Source of the DNA: Prochilodus magdalenae
Lineage: Eukaryota > Chordata > Actinopteri > Characiformes > Prochilodontidae
Assembly: GCA_024036415.1 (NCBI GenBank)
Contig: JAMWET010003112.1
Coordinates: 62,001 to 126,000 of the forward strand
Reading direction: 5' to 3'
DNA length: 64,000 nt
The notes beneath the pieces were generated by a model, which was not told the origin of the DNA, did not search any database, and worked only from the letters and a program-made list of their open reading frames with translations. Positions 1 through 13,600 of the stretch are shown here, piece by piece. The position numbers and the translations under genes were made by a program. Within the stretch, counting starts at the first letter, position 1; every line of letters begins with the position of its first letter.

Positions 1-3000
1 CCAGTGCTCAAACTAATGACTCAAACCCACCGTAGTAAGGAGATGACATTTTGGTTAGCACTTTGAAAAAAGAAGTCAGGTGACATAAGTTGATTCTTTA
101 GGGTGACATTTTTCTTTAACATCTTTAACATCTACATTCTGTAACAACATGAGTTACCATGTTACTGACAGCAGTTTAGTCACAATCAGACATAATTCAC
201 AAGTTGCTACAAAACAATAGTAAAATATACATTAACCCTGCCTGCACTGCAGCACCGCTCAGCGCCAAATACAAATCAAACAACAGAAACATACAACATT
301 CAGTTTCTAAGTTAATTCCTGGCATTTACTGATAGTGTTCTAGCCATGTAAATTTGTAAAACAGTGTACCACCTAACAAAATAATGCAAAAAGTCTTATG
401 AATATTATTTAATAATATCATTTAAAATAAACAATGAATAGAAAATAGAATAAATTAATAGAACAATGTATAGAAAACGGTCGGTTTACTATTAATTTAT
501 GCAACTGGCAATCCACTACAAAAAGTGCACATTGGTAAATCTAGTGGTCATTCTACTTCCAACTCCATTCCATTAAAGTCGGTGTAAATGGCCAAGTAAT
601 TTTGCTAATTTCTCATTCTCTCCTGTGCAGCCGTTGCAGTTTATCACTAAAAAGCTTAGTCTGTAGAGAGAGCAGTGCACCCACTGCTCTGTCTACCTCG
701 ACCTCAAACTCGCATATAAGCACAGCAATCGAGCTGCTAAATATTCTCATTTTATTGTTTCCCTACTGAAACATCCTCCTGAATTAAGACAAGAGTGTCC
801 ACGTCGAGACACTGTCATTACCCTACAGTAACACTGCTGCTGATACAACCTGCATTGCGCTGAGAACTGGTCTCAGATCTGTCAGACTAACCATCTAATA
901 TATTTTAAGGAATGGATCTCGGATAAAATCACATTTACACAACTTTCCCCAGCATCTTTTTGGCCAGAAGGATTTGGGGTGAAGTGAACTAAATTTCTTT
1001 CTCTATGTGTCAGCCACATTAGTCCTAGCTCCGGTGCTAAATCTAAGGAGGAAATGTTCTTTAGATGTCTTGGCTACATGTGTAAATATCAAAGTGGGTG
1101 ATTTTTTCCGTCTTCTGACGTTTTTTACTGAAATGTTATGATGTTTTTGTACTGGACGGTATTACAGCACGCTCTAGATTTTCTAGATCTCTAGTGTATC
1201 TGTAAATACTTGCATCGTCACGGTAGTAATGAATGCCTGATTAACTGCTTCATCCATTTGTAATACTTAGTGAGCAGATACACAGAAGCTAGAAGTCTGT
1301 ATATTAGATGTTAGTTAGCACTGCAACATTGTGCCAGACTGCTATCTATTTATGCTCAGCATTGCTGACCAGTGCTGAGGTACACAGAGGGGTGAAAATG
1401 GGCACCTTACAAATCTGTAGAATCCAAACCTTTCAACCAGGCAGACACTACGAAGGCAATGAAAACAATATGATGTGATAACACTGAGCTAAGCTATCAA
1501 TTTTGTGCTGCCGTTGCGGTGGACCGCTAGCTAATGTGCTCTCATAAATTAAGTCAATCACTTGCCAAAGGAGGCTAATGAAAATAAGAAGCAATATTGT
1601 ATATATACTTTCATAACATGCATCAATAACCAATTTGAAAACCTTAAATAACCTACTTGCTCTGTGTTTTGGCTGGGACTTCAGTTTGTGACTCCGATTG
1701 GTAGATTTGCCAGTTCCTGCATCACCTGTGCCTTTAATATTCATGTCCAACTCAAATCCAGCAGCAGAAAACAGCAGAAATTATTTATTTTAAAAAGTTC
1801 TCAACAGAAAAGGCTTACAGCTTGTATATGTGCCAGTTCATTGTGGAAATATCACAAAACTAGAAGAAAATGACGCAGGATGTGGACATCATAGCTTTAT
1901 AGCTTCATTGCATCTGAAAGCAGCGCTTTTGCTATCACATCTGGCTAGAGAGTCATAGTTCGCCTACATGTCTGATTAAAGACTGAGAGTATAACAAACC
2001 CTAATGCACACTACACTACACGTTTTTTTTCTGTTGCCAGCTAGGCCTACATGAAGACATGTTTACACAAATAACTAGTAGAGCAACTAGCTACACTATT
2101 TCTACAGCAACAGTCAATGACCTAGTTGGCAGTTGTAAGATGCCAGGCTACTTACAAAGCTCAAGTTGTTCACTGGTATTTAGTTGCCTATGGTCATAAA
2201 CTCAAGCAGAGCTGTGCACACAAACAATTATAAGGAACTAGGAAATACATGCTCGACAAGGTAGTATTTCTGGCATATCTGCATTGCAGAAATGCAGTAT
2301 TCCCATCAGCCAATGGAAATGCATGCTTGGAAAACAGACAAAACTGTACACGTCCTACAGGTTGGTTTATTCTAACTAATAATACTGATACAAGCTTTCG
2401 CTTGTCTAGTAAAAGCTGAATATAAATTTAGCACTGGGATTTGTAAACACACTACATTCAAGCTTTAATAATTGCACGCTGTATGTTTGTCAAAATATCA
2501 TTTTAGGACACCTGCTAGTGTTCAGTTTTATAAAGCTGTATAATGTTGTCGGTTAATCGTAAGTCTAGTTTATACCTTGTAAGTGAAGAAGTTATGTATC
2601 AGATTACTAACCTTTGGACGTTCTTGTATTATTTTATTTCTATAGTTTATCACTAATTTTGCCATTTTATTTCGCTTATTATGTCCTAAATTGCATTTCG
2701 CTTCTAGGCTTCTTAGATAATAACTGAACTGAGCTGGTATAAATACAACATTAACAAACATATTAAAAAATACTGTAATTTACATTAACTACAACTAGTT
2801 TGGGGCTAATAAATGAGCCCAACGTGTGATTAACATTATTATGAATTAATATTTGTAATATGATATATAATCTATAATAAATATTTAGTATTTCAGCACA
2901 GTCTTTAAACTATACTGTACTATACTTGAGCTGCCAAATGCAATATTGCAGATGCAAGCAACTTTCATAACTAAACTTCAAATATTTGGAAGAGAGATGT

Positions 3001-3284
3001 GAAAATTTGCCTTAATGTTTTTTTTTTTTAATGGAAATCCATCATGGGACTAGCACCTTTTGAAGTTGGTTTGAAATTAGTCAATTGTTTAATGTGATTG
3101 TTTTTGTTAGTTTATTTTGCTGTAATGTGTTGATTTGTATTCTTTATAATGTGGAAGCTTTTTATACCATGTGGTTTGTAACTGAGTGTTTAATATTTCT
3201 GTGGTATATACATTTTAATAATAATTCTACACACTTATTAATTACACCATATCACTAGCTTACTATACTCGTGTACAGAATGCA
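1..3284. other. AT-rich non-genic stretch
   Basis: No exon with matching splice sites, RNA gene or repeat family was recognised here. The one mid-sized open frame, at 1448-1750 on the minus strand, has a hydrophobic middle and basic N-terminus but no family resemblance. It is treated as unproven. Confidence 0.4.
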
Positions 3285-3339
3285 TTACTTTCTAAGATCA
3301 CCAGACAAAAAAGTAGTCACCTGTGACTGAACGTACCTA

Positions 3340-3654
3340 ATAGAATGTAGCATCTCCGTGAGCACAAGTAACAGCTGTGATTTGATTTGGCATGGAACAC
3401 TGTCAGTGCCACTCTTAGGCAGGTCAATTTCGTGGGTGCCTTCCCTGGCACAATTCCTGTAGACTGGGATTTCTGTCACTGCTGGTGTATAACCGTACGT
3501 TTCCATACACCTGTAGATACAGCTACTTCCTTCACACTATGGCCTTTGGCACGACCAAATCCAATCACTCCTTTTAGCCAATCATTAACATCTGCTTTGA
3601 GACCCGTTTTAGACATATTCAACGCGACATAGTCCTTGTGCAACACCCTCTGCA
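3340..3654 (-). mobile_element. Tc1/mariner transposase N-terminal fossil
   Basis: Read on the minus strand, this stretch translates to a helix-turn-helix pattern (GRAKGHSVKEVAVSTGV, then KRTVIHQ) followed by a basic linker containing KLT. That is the paired-like DNA-binding part of fish Tc1-type transposases. The frame is broken by an in-frame TGA where a Trp codon is expected, and no DDE catalytic region follows. It is a short, dead remnant. Terminal repeats were not found, so the ends are approximate. Confidence 0.5.
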
Positions 3655-4029
3655 AGGGTGAACCCTAAACACGCAAGGTGACTACATTTTTGACCGGTGA
3701 GCTTGTATTTTCACTCAGATTTGAATATACTGTGAGGATGATATAAGCTTATACTGTACTTACTCTTTGTGTTCATTTGGCTTCAGGTTTTTATCATGTT
3801 TTTGTGTGTGCACTTACCTTTGTAATCTCTGCCTACATACGTTTGTTAAATAAAGTGTGGAATGTAGCATTTAAATGGAAACCCAAAACTAATAAATAAT
3901 TAATTGTTGAATTGTGCCAGATGCTCTTTATGATAAAGTGTGTGGTGCATAAACATGTCAACAATGTGCATAACTCTGTACTTATTTAGACCACAGAGCA
4001 AGTATTTTGTTAGTTCAGTGCTTGAGGTG

Positions 4030-4250
4030 AAGTCATTTGGAAAGGGTTTGGTGCTAAGCGGTTACTTGTAGAGTCTCAGACTTCTTTACAGTGGGGGTGG
4101 TGATGGGAACAAGGAGTCACCATGTCTACAACACAAATACTGGCATTTTATTCACGGTCCAAAACCACCAGTGAACCTACATGCGTCTCCTGTGTAGCCA
4201 TAGTGGTTAATATTTCTTTGTGGATGATTTTGCCTGCATGTACCCCTGCA
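4030..4250. repeat. Degenerate copy of the AAAGGGGAATTCCAC MITE-like family
   Basis: It shares internal words with the complete copy at 24518-24905 and with other copies in the window: a GTGATGGGAAC block, a CACCATGTCTACAACACAAAT block and a central AGTGAACCTACATG block. The terminal inverted repeats are missing, so the boundaries are approximate. Confidence 0.45.
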
Positions 4251-5029
4251 CCATGAAGTGATTTTAAAAATACATTTAGACCAAAAACTTATTTAAAACA
4301 AAACTAAACTATTTTCCCCCTGGTTCCTATCTTTGTTAACTCCTTTTAAATAAATTAATAAACAAATAAATATATATTTTTTGCCCTATTAGTTAGGTGA
4401 GGGCTCCCCCTCTGGCACACAAACTTGCATTGGCACACAAACTTGCATAAATAAAGGACACAACACAAACTAAAAATGCAAATAAAAGTGTGTTATTTCT
4501 TGCAGTGTGACATACATTAACCTCTGTGTTTCTCTAAACAGATTTCTTCTAAAATCAGATAGATCTTTACAATGCCATTTAAGAAAACAAAACAAAAAGT
4601 AGCACTTTTATAGAAGTAGGTATTTACAGAATGTACAGCTTCACACCATGGAAAGACACAATACCCACTTCTGCTAGCATGAGCTCACTGATTTCTGCTA
4701 TAGGATATCAATAAACACGCAGGAAGGCTGGAAAACAGACAAACATCCAACACGAAATGAAACTCGGTTCAAATGTGCATGTACATGAAGCTGAGAAGGG
4801 CTTTACAAAAATGAAATGACATGGTCAGACTGGAGGCCAGTGGATTTAGCTTCTCAAATACTGTGAATGCTTTAGTAAAAGGAGGCCAATAACAGAACTT
4901 AAGCTGAATAGGTAGAAAAAAAAAACCCACACGCTGCTTGGCTAGATTACTTTGACCTTTTTCACTAAATGTTTACCTGCACTTTGCAGCAACTAAACAG
5001 TCAACACAGTCAAATGAATGTGAATCTAG

Positions 5030-5300
5030 AGAACGACAGTTCAGAGTGGTTTGGTGTGAAATGGTTCACTACAGAACCTTGTAGAGAGTTCTTTTCAGTG
5101 GTTGTTGATAGGAACCGGGGTCACAGTGTATACAGTAGCCTTTGTTCTTTTCCAACCGAAGCCAAAGAAGAACCTATACGTGTCTTTTCTGGTTTCTGTA
5201 TGTAATGTTGCTGTGTAATACCCTCCATGTACCTCTCTGCACCATGAACAGATCAAGACACTAAAAACCTTCTCACATCCATCATAAAACAGTGTCTCTG
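5030..5300. repeat. Degenerate copy of the AAAGGGGAATTCCAC MITE-like family
   Basis: It has the family words GAGTGGTTTGGTGTGAAATG and GATAGGAACC in the same order as other copies. A further partial piece in the opposite sense lies at about 5440-5560 (GGTTCCCATCACTACCGCTG, then CATACCAAACCAG). No terminal repeats remain. Confidence 0.45.
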
Positions 5301-5799
5301 ACATCAGGCCACATATTCATATCCACCCCATGACTCAAAAAATAAAATAAGAAGACCTGAATGAATGGCACAATGCATTTCAATCATAAATACTGTGGTA
5401 TTGCATTATCTGTATGCAATTTGCGTCAGCTGATTATGCGGCTTCAAGGTCTGGTTCCCATCACTACCGCTGTGAACAATTCTCTCTAAAACAGAGCATT
5501 TCATACCAAACCAGTTTAAATGACTTTGTTTTCTGCAGAAATGTTATAACGCCTCTTTAAAACGATTACCTTCCGCGGTGGGTTTAATACTGTAGGTCTC
5601 AGTGTTGAGGACACAGCCGATTGGCTCTTGTTTCTCATGCTTTAAAACACCCGACTCAGCTCATTAAGGGTTAAACAATTACCCAATGATCGAAAACATG
5701 TACAGCACCAGTCAAGTGTCTCATATGCATGGACATTCAGATTTAAAAGCTTATGCATGAATGCTTTAAAACACCAATGTCGTCATGAATTTACTTCCA

Positions 5800-6005
5800 A
5801 ATGTAATGTGATGTAAAATATAATACACAGAGAACCAAAAAAGTAGAACTTCAGTAGAACGCTTTTCTTGTTAATACAGTTTTTTAAAGAACCATATACA
5901 ACAAGTTTTCCATCACTAAGAAGAACCATTTATCTACGGAGTGTTCACAGTTCTGTATACAATCTTAACGACAGCACCCTTCAAGAACCAAGAAAAAAAA
6001 AAAAG
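5800..6005. repeat. AAAGAACC-type dispersed repeat
   Basis: The words AGAACC and AAGAACCAT recur several times, ending in an A-rich run. A similar stretch lies at 31005-31335. This pattern is common in fish non-autonomous elements. The ends are not defined. Confidence 0.3.
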
Positions 6006-8559
6006 TTAAAAGTCTACACTAAATAGAACGTCTGGGAAATCAGGGAAGGGTGGTTTGTCTATGACACCTTTATTTTTATATAGCTGCAGTTGGTATATGG
6101 ACCAGGGTGGTTCAGATATGTGCGTCTCAGGGGTTCTTTGTCTGGGTTCTGGGGGCTTTGCACATGTTTGTGTTTTTCCCTGATGTAGCACACCTGACTC
6201 ACCTTGTTAACTAATTAACAAGCTCCTCATGTGCTGGGTCAAGTGTGTTAACACTGGAAAAACAAAAATGTGCCAAGCATAGGCTCTTTAAAATATAGAC
6301 ACTGAGAACCTCTGGTGCACAACCTAAAAGAGATTTTTGTTTGGATTTAACACTAGACTGGATTTGTATTTCATAGTTTTGATGACTTTACTGTTATTCT
6401 AAAACACTGAAAATAATAATAATAAAAAACTAACATCAGTAGATGTGTTGAAACATTTGACTGGAACTGCACATCATAGCATAGAGAGGAAGAAAAAACA
6501 AAAGTCTTGCATTATGTGATCTCCTGATGAGAACATCTGAAGGACAACCATAAGAAAATGGCTTAAATGGTGGGGGGTGTGGACCAATTCGGGTGGAAGC
6601 AAACTGAGAGTGAAATTTCTAAACCAGTCCAACACCCTGCGTTCTGGATGATACATTATCAATAGAGGAGTTTGGGGGTAGGATTTAGAGGGGGTACCAA
6701 GGGCAATCAAGTGAGGAGAACTGACACTTGATAATGCCCCTACAGGGCACTCTCAGGCGAGCACAAAACAATGGGTTCCTCTGGAGCTTTTGGGCAAAAC
6801 GGTAGTTTATAAAGGCTTCTAATGTTAATTCACGATATCAGCCAATCAGCTCTTAGTAACAGCACTGTTGGCATCCTACTAGCTGGAAAAACGTGACATA
6901 CAGCCAAGTTTCCTTCGACTTTTTAAAACAGGATGGACCTTTCAATTTCACCAATATGATCAAGTTCTTGTATTTATTTGTACAATTTTCCATGTTAAGC
7001 TGTGCAATTTCATTCACTCTTATTTCTTTAAGGACTCGTTTGCAGGTGCCCTCGAGAGTTTAGCGTTTTGATATAACAAGAAAAAACACCCAGTGGACGG
7101 TCTCCCCTTTAACTGGCTCTGGGGAGGACCCTCGTTAGCTGTGTAATCCAATCTGCCCCAGATGAGATCACGTCCAAGACTATGGAGGGAAAAAAAACAA
7201 AAAAAAAAACAACAACACTGAACTGCATATGTTCACCTGTTATTCAGACTAAAACCACCGGCTATGGAAACTGTTAAGGAGCCAACACAGGAAAACGTGC
7301 TTAAATCAACTTCCCAGCAGAACTTCCCAGATGACGTGGTCCCACAAAACGAAACACTAATTTATACAGTCCCCTCCCCCAACCCACTCCCACCCGCCAC
7401 ACACCACTGATGAGCATAAAAATCTCAAGTCCTCATATAGAAATTTATCACAATCAGTCCAACAGCAAGACTCCACTGGACAAATAATGTCGTTAGCATA
7501 GAAAAGGAAAAGCAAACGTTCATAGAGAAATAGTCGGGTCTTCTGGATCAAATCAACATCGTTTGCTTCAGTTCATAGACGTGTTTCGAGCTGCATTATT
7601 GGGTTAAGGTACATTTTCTCCTCATCCACCCATGTCACACACACTCACGCATGCTCACTCACTCCAGTCTGATTGAATATCAGTTACCGGAACTTAAGAG
7701 GTATTCGGTTCAGAGGGCTGTGTGAAGTTGTCCATACAAAGGGGAATTGCGACTTTTAAAACGTCTGTGTAATAAAATATCTGATATGTAAAAGAAGTCA
7801 TTCAGAGCAGTGAACATGAAACGCTCCATTCTAGAGAAACTTGCAGAGTCAGGACTGTTCACAGGAGCAGTGAACGAAACCAGTTGTTCAGTAAATGTTA
7901 TGTAAAAGCCCATTTCCTACACACAGAAGAGAACAAATGGCAAAATGTTCTCTTAGAATATCAAAATTAAAAAACATATTATTTTGATAATGTTTGAGGA
8001 GACTATTTCAAACTTAAGCATCTCCACAAAAAAATACCCAAATCGTCTACAATATTACTGAAATCGTTAATCCCCTTAAATGTTGTCAAAATTCTATTAT
8101 CCAGAAATAATTACTTAATTTTAATAAGAGTTAATCAATATTTCAAAATACTACTTAACGATTTCAAGACCGCATCATTTCTAACAGTAATTATTTTGAG
8201 ATGCTTTGCCAACAATTTGAGAAAATGGATTACTTTTAAATACTACAACAAAATGTCAGAAAGCCAAAACAATGTACTGCTGCCACAAACAGTGAACAGA
8301 GGGGGTTCTGAGTTCAATCTGAGTTCAATAGTTAAATACCTCCTTTTGGCTTCCATAGTTAAATGCCTTATAAAGCTCCTTCATAGAACTTTACATAAAT
8401 GTAGTTATGAATAGGCTGGCTGATGCCTGTTTTGGTGTAAACCATGCATTTTCAGAACACATCACGGTGGAGCAGCGGATTACACACGAGGCAAAATATT
8501 CTACACAAGAAAATACCGTCCCCCCACCTAATTTTCCTACCATCGTCATCATCACATAT
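6006..8559. other. Non-genic stretch downstream of the SET/finger/recombinase-like gene
   Basis: No coding exon was recognised. Part of it may be 3' untranslated sequence of the minus-strand gene that ends at 8984. A minus-strand AATAAA lies at 6973-6978 and a variant ATTAAA at 8757-8762, but neither can be chosen without transcript data. Confidence 0.3.
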
Positions 8560-8762
8560 AAAACTAGGGGACACGTGTAGGTTCACTGCTGGTTTTGGGA
8601 AGTAAATAAACTGGCTGTATTTGTGTTATAGACACGGTTCCCATTAATCTGAATCTATACAATCAACCATTTCACAGTGAACCACTCTGAATGACTCCGT
8701 TTACATCTCAACTGCTGAATTTCACATACATCCTGGAAACACTGGTGCAGTTCCCCTTTAAT
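8560..8762. repeat. MITE-like copy, right part
   Basis: It shares with the copy at 36530-36932 the words GTAGGTTCACTG, AAATAAACTGGCTGTATTTG and CCATTTCACA. It ends in a worn right terminal repeat (GTGCAGTTCCCCTTTA) that matches the perfect terminus at 24890-24905 at most positions. Confidence 0.55.
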
Positions 8763-8983
8763 ATGAACTTACTGTACGCAGGCATGTGTCTGTCCAAAGT
8801 AATCTGGTGATCCTCATTTGAAGTGTCTGTATTCGTGTGGGTGTAGTTAACGGATACACTAAACAGCTACCCTCAATATACAGGGATGCATAAGCGAGTG
8901 TGCAGTTTTTCACTTATACCCTCCAACATTCTAATAGTGAGAGTCTCCGTGTAAGAATGTGTAAAGAGTCCTTCCCGCTGTAG

Positions 8984-9231
8984 TTAGCAGACGGCTGCAC
9001 CAGTGCCCTCCCTCCGTCCCTGTTTCTTGAGAAGCTGGATGCGGTTGTGGCAGTAGAACTTAATGGCCCTCCAGTCACGCTGGTTGGTGACCAACAGGGG
9101 GCAGTGCTGCAGGCATCGCTCGCAGTCTGCCTTCGCCGGCACACGCAGCTCAACGATGTTGCGCTTCAAGTGCGTCTCCACAGCGACGCGTTCAGCCTCA
9201 GACCACGGCCGTTTCAGCACACCACGTTTGC
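8984..9231 (-). other. Exon 9: conserved C-terminal module (KRPWSEAE...)
   Basis: It encodes residues 881-961. The block KRPWSEAERVAVETHLKR is followed by DCERCLQHCPLL and DWRAIKFYCHNRI. The same order (a Trp-containing helix, a Cys-x2-Cys-type pair, then a Trp/Tyr helix) closes many fish proteins with the recombinase-like domain. I know it as a Myb-like or zinc-binding tail by pattern only. The stop codon is TAA at 8984-8986. Confidence 0.7.
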
Positions 9232-12200
9232 CTGTAAGATGCCGGGTATTAGGCAAATTCTCTACAGTTAACCAAACCAATCTGAATGACATCTCAATTA
9301 TGTTATAATGCAGTTATTCAGAAACATCTTTGAAAATTTATGTAAATGATCAGCCAAGATGTGGTGAAGTTGGCTTCTTTAGTTTTCGATTTCTTCCAAA
9401 CATCTCTCATTTAATCGTCTGATTCTAAATGTCTTATTTGTCCATGTAATATTATTTCATCCTGGTTTATCCAGAACGGCAGAGCTGTTCTTCCTGGAGA
9501 GAAGTTTCTCCATGTTATCATTCCATACATACAATTCTTGTTCTTGTACTATTTCTGACGGTGGCCTTATGAACGAGAGGGCTTGCAGATTCTTAGATGT
9601 TACTCTGTGGTTCTTTGAATATTCTGCGTGTTAGTCTTGGAGTTATTTTGGTTGGATGACCTTTCCAGTGAAAGGCAACACCAGTGCACAATTTTCTCAA
9701 CTAACTGACAGTGGATCAGCAAAATCCAAAATTTGTGAGAGAGTATTCTGGAACTTTCATGAATCTTCAAGAAATACGTGTGGTAAAGAGCATACTTTGA
9801 TGATGAAGATTTAGGTTGATGTTTAAACAGGGTATGTTGTCACTGCACTGATTGTCAGTGACTGATTGAACCTCCTGACCCCAATTACCCCCCCATACCA
9901 AAGTGTACATTCTCAATGTTCACATTCTACAGATATTACATAGGTGTAAAATCAGGGAGCGGCAGTGAAATCTAGTGTTACCTGATTTGATCTGTGAGTT
10001 CCTTCTCTTATGGCCTCCTGAGGGGGAAGGCGTAGTGGGTGAGATCTGGGGGCTGAAGATCTTTTTGGGTCGCGGCCCTCGGCCATTCACTCCTGGCTTC
10101 TTCCCTCCGTCCAATCTCTCCTTACCCTTTTCTCCATCGCCTTCTGACTCTTCTGAAAAAGAGTCTGCAGAGTTCCCCGACATTACTGATAGAAAGGCGG
10201 GGAAGGGGGAAAAAGGAGAGAGAGCGCGAGAAAGCGAGCAAGAGAGAGAGATTAAATAAAGTCTACATAAGTAAATAAATAACAACTGTGAGCCATTATA
10301 TCTGAACTATATGTATATGGATACAATAGCTGTCTGTAATATCCAACAGCTTTACCGACACAGAATTTTATGTCTGTGTTGCACAGTCAGCGTCTTGCTA
10401 TACCAAACCATTTCACACAAGAGTTAAGGCACACAAGGCAGGTAAGATAACAAGACATAGATTATTGTCAGATCATAATTTAACAAACAGCAGGTCACTA
10501 TTACACTTTTTAGTTAGTGGTTGTCTGTTAACTGCTTATTAAATGAGTTTGATGATTAAAAGTCATTAACAAAATTATTTAAAACACTTAAAGGTTGTCT
10601 TGTTAAGTGGTACTTATGCGGTTACTATAAAAAAATGCAATAATAATAATACTAAAAATTGTAAGATGTTACATACAGCACAAATATGTCTGCCCTGTCA
10701 TTGTGTAAAGGGTTTGGGTAACCTTCTAACCTTCAAATCAAACTTTGGCCAGCCTTTTACTACACTACCACCATCTAAATGTTCAGAAAAACGCCATTGT
10801 TCTCAACAGGGAAAAAAAAACGAAACAGCACCATCTTGTGGATTAAGACAGAACTGCATACCGGTAATCTTGCAGTCTGCCAATGGGGCTAGCTACAAAT
10901 ATGAGTAATTTAATTGTCTCCATGCATTACTCCTATATTTAAACCAAAAATATCATGGTTTAATGTATCCATTTTCTCACTCCTACTTAGAATCTCTTCA
11001 ATATACTCTATTTCATATTCATTCTATACAGTAACATGTTTACAGCTCCTTTAATTTGGCTCTCACCGTCCAGCTCGAGGCAGATGTGCTGGAGGCTCAT
11101 CCCTCTAAACAGCACGCCGTCTCTCTCTCCATACAGAACCACCCGGCCCACTCGGCCCATCAGTGCTGGGTCCTGGCTGATTCTGGCGCAGCTCTGCGTC
11201 ACATGGTACTCCTTCTGTAGGAAGTCCTCCAGACGTTTTGCGGCTGCGCCCTGGGGCCTTTCCCCTTCCTCCAGCAGGAGGAGCTGCGTAAGGATGGCCA
11301 CCTGTCTGCGAGTGCGTGGCGCCGTCAGTGCTCCGGGGTTTTTAGCTCCGCTAGAGCGTGCCAGACCCCGCAACAGGTCTGTGCCACGCAGAGGGGTGGC
11401 GGGGGAGTGGTACGGCCGGGAAAAAACGTATGGGCTTTGGGGGTCCACTCCTACATCAGATGAAGTTTTCAATAGTAAGTCCAAGCAGGCTTCGGAATGT
11501 GGCGGGAGAATCAGCGGCTGGACGCGACCGCGCTTCCCCAAAACACCTACGCGAGGGCGATGGCACAGCACATGACGCTCAAAAGGGGAAAGAGAGGCCT
11601 CCAGTGGGGAAACATTAGCAGAAGGATTAGCAGGGACTCCAGTGCCAGAGGACACGTGGGATGACGGTACGACACGATTGCGGTAGTCGTGCATTGTCAG
11701 TTTGGCCACTTCGCACTCACGGTGCCGGTTGTACAGTATCAACAGTGCCAGGCTGGAGTGGCACAGCAGCCGCCAGGCCTCGGCCGAGCCACTGGAACGA
11801 GAGAGGGAGAGGAAGGAGGAGTGCTGCTGGCGCCGAAGGTACAGAACCAGCGTGGAGAGAGAGGAGAGGAGGGGGGGCATGTGAGAGCGGTGAGAACTGG
11901 AGGGAAAGAAAGGAAGAGAAGGGATAGAGAGAAAAAACAACAACATTAGGACATCAATTGCAGTTAACAGAAATAAGGATTCATCGACTTCACCATGACA
12001 CTGACAGATACGCTACGGATATCACTCACGCATCATCTACACTGCTTATCCTAGGCTGCAGGTGGAAACCAGGAAACACCCTGGTCGATCCCAAGGCAGA
12101 CATATAGACAAGCGTGATCACACACTTACACCTAGGTACAAATTAGTACCTCAAAACTGCCTGACTACATGTCTTTGGACTGCAGGAGGAAATCCATGAA

Positions 12201-13556
12201 GATATGAGGAGAACATACAAACTCTAGAAAAGACCATTTCTGTGCCTCCTTGGTGTGAGGGGACAGTATCTACTGTGCTGGCCAGGACAGTTTTCAAACT
12301 CCACAAATTTCTGAACTGAAGCACTACCTATAAATGGCATAAAGACGTAAACAATGAAGGGATATGTTGGAGCACAGTATGGAAAATTGGTATAGTATAT
12401 CTCAGAGTCTCAATTATGCGTTAAAATCGGCTAACAGGATGCACCTAGCTCCCCGAAGGCATCACTAGAAGACAACCATCTTTTGGAAATGCCCTGAAGT
12501 CATCAGTTTCTGAAAGCAAGAAACTCTCTACTTAAATAACAAGCTTAGCGCTAGAATCTGCATTCACAGACTTTGTTTCTACGCATCAACTCCAGCTTAC
12601 ATTTGTCTCTGCCACACAGGCGTATTCTAGGGGCTGGTCTCCCTAAGCTAAGATAATGTTGGCCTTTAGATGGCAACAGCCACATTCCTTGGCCAATTCC
12701 TTCCTCAAAACCCTCTTGATGGAGGGGTGTGGGATGTGGCGTATAATTTAGTTAAAGAGAGAGTGCAGCATCATCAACTGCAATCTTTTGTTTGTTTTGT
12801 TTTGGAGAGATTCGGAGTGGGGGGCGATGGGGGTGGTGGTGTGTATGGGCTGCCAGTTTAAGGCTGAGGAGGGGGATATAAAGCTTGGATGATAGTCAAT
12901 TCTCTATGACCACATAAGCATGTTAAAAATATTTCAACTTATAAAAAAAATATATATATATTTATATATTAAAATTATTTATATATTAATATACTATTAA
13001 ATTAGTATGTCTATTCACCATCATTTTTCTGATTGTTTTTGATATGTATGTAAGTTGATGGTTGATGGTTAATAGACATGGTTAATAGACATACTAATTT
13101 ATAAAAGTATATGTCGCCACTCCTATAGAGAGATATAGAAAATCAATGTCCATAGAGTTAAAAATGCAATGAAAAGAATCAAATCACAGTTTGAAATGAT
13201 CACAAACTGAAATGATACAATCACTGCGACTATGCATCCCTTCATCCCAATAAAAGAAGTCATACAGTGTCAGGGCTGGGGTGCCTACAGGAGACTACTC
13301 AACATGCCCAGGCCTGGCGATATGGAATAAGAACTGGTATTAGAGCTGGCCAATAAGGCAAAGCTGATTTTCTGGGGTATTCGGATATTCATTCAGTAAG
13401 TAGGCATTCGTTTTTCGTTTTGAGATTCAGATATTGACCTTTTTTCTCTAATTGTTCTTTAATTAATGTGACCAACTGCTAAAACTCACAGAGCAGAGTA
13501 TCTGCAAAATGCCAGTTTGGCTTTGCCAGCATATGCTAACATTTACTAGGTTAGCT

Positions 13557-13600
<44 letters not shown>

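Noticed and set aside
1448..1750. 100-codon minus-strand frame with a hydrophobic segment
   Set aside because: No family resemblance, no clear neighbouring exon, in AT-rich DNA; cannot be supported.
11036..11949. Plus-strand frames opposite exon 7
   Set aside because: Shadows of the recombinase-like exon; no splice or family support.
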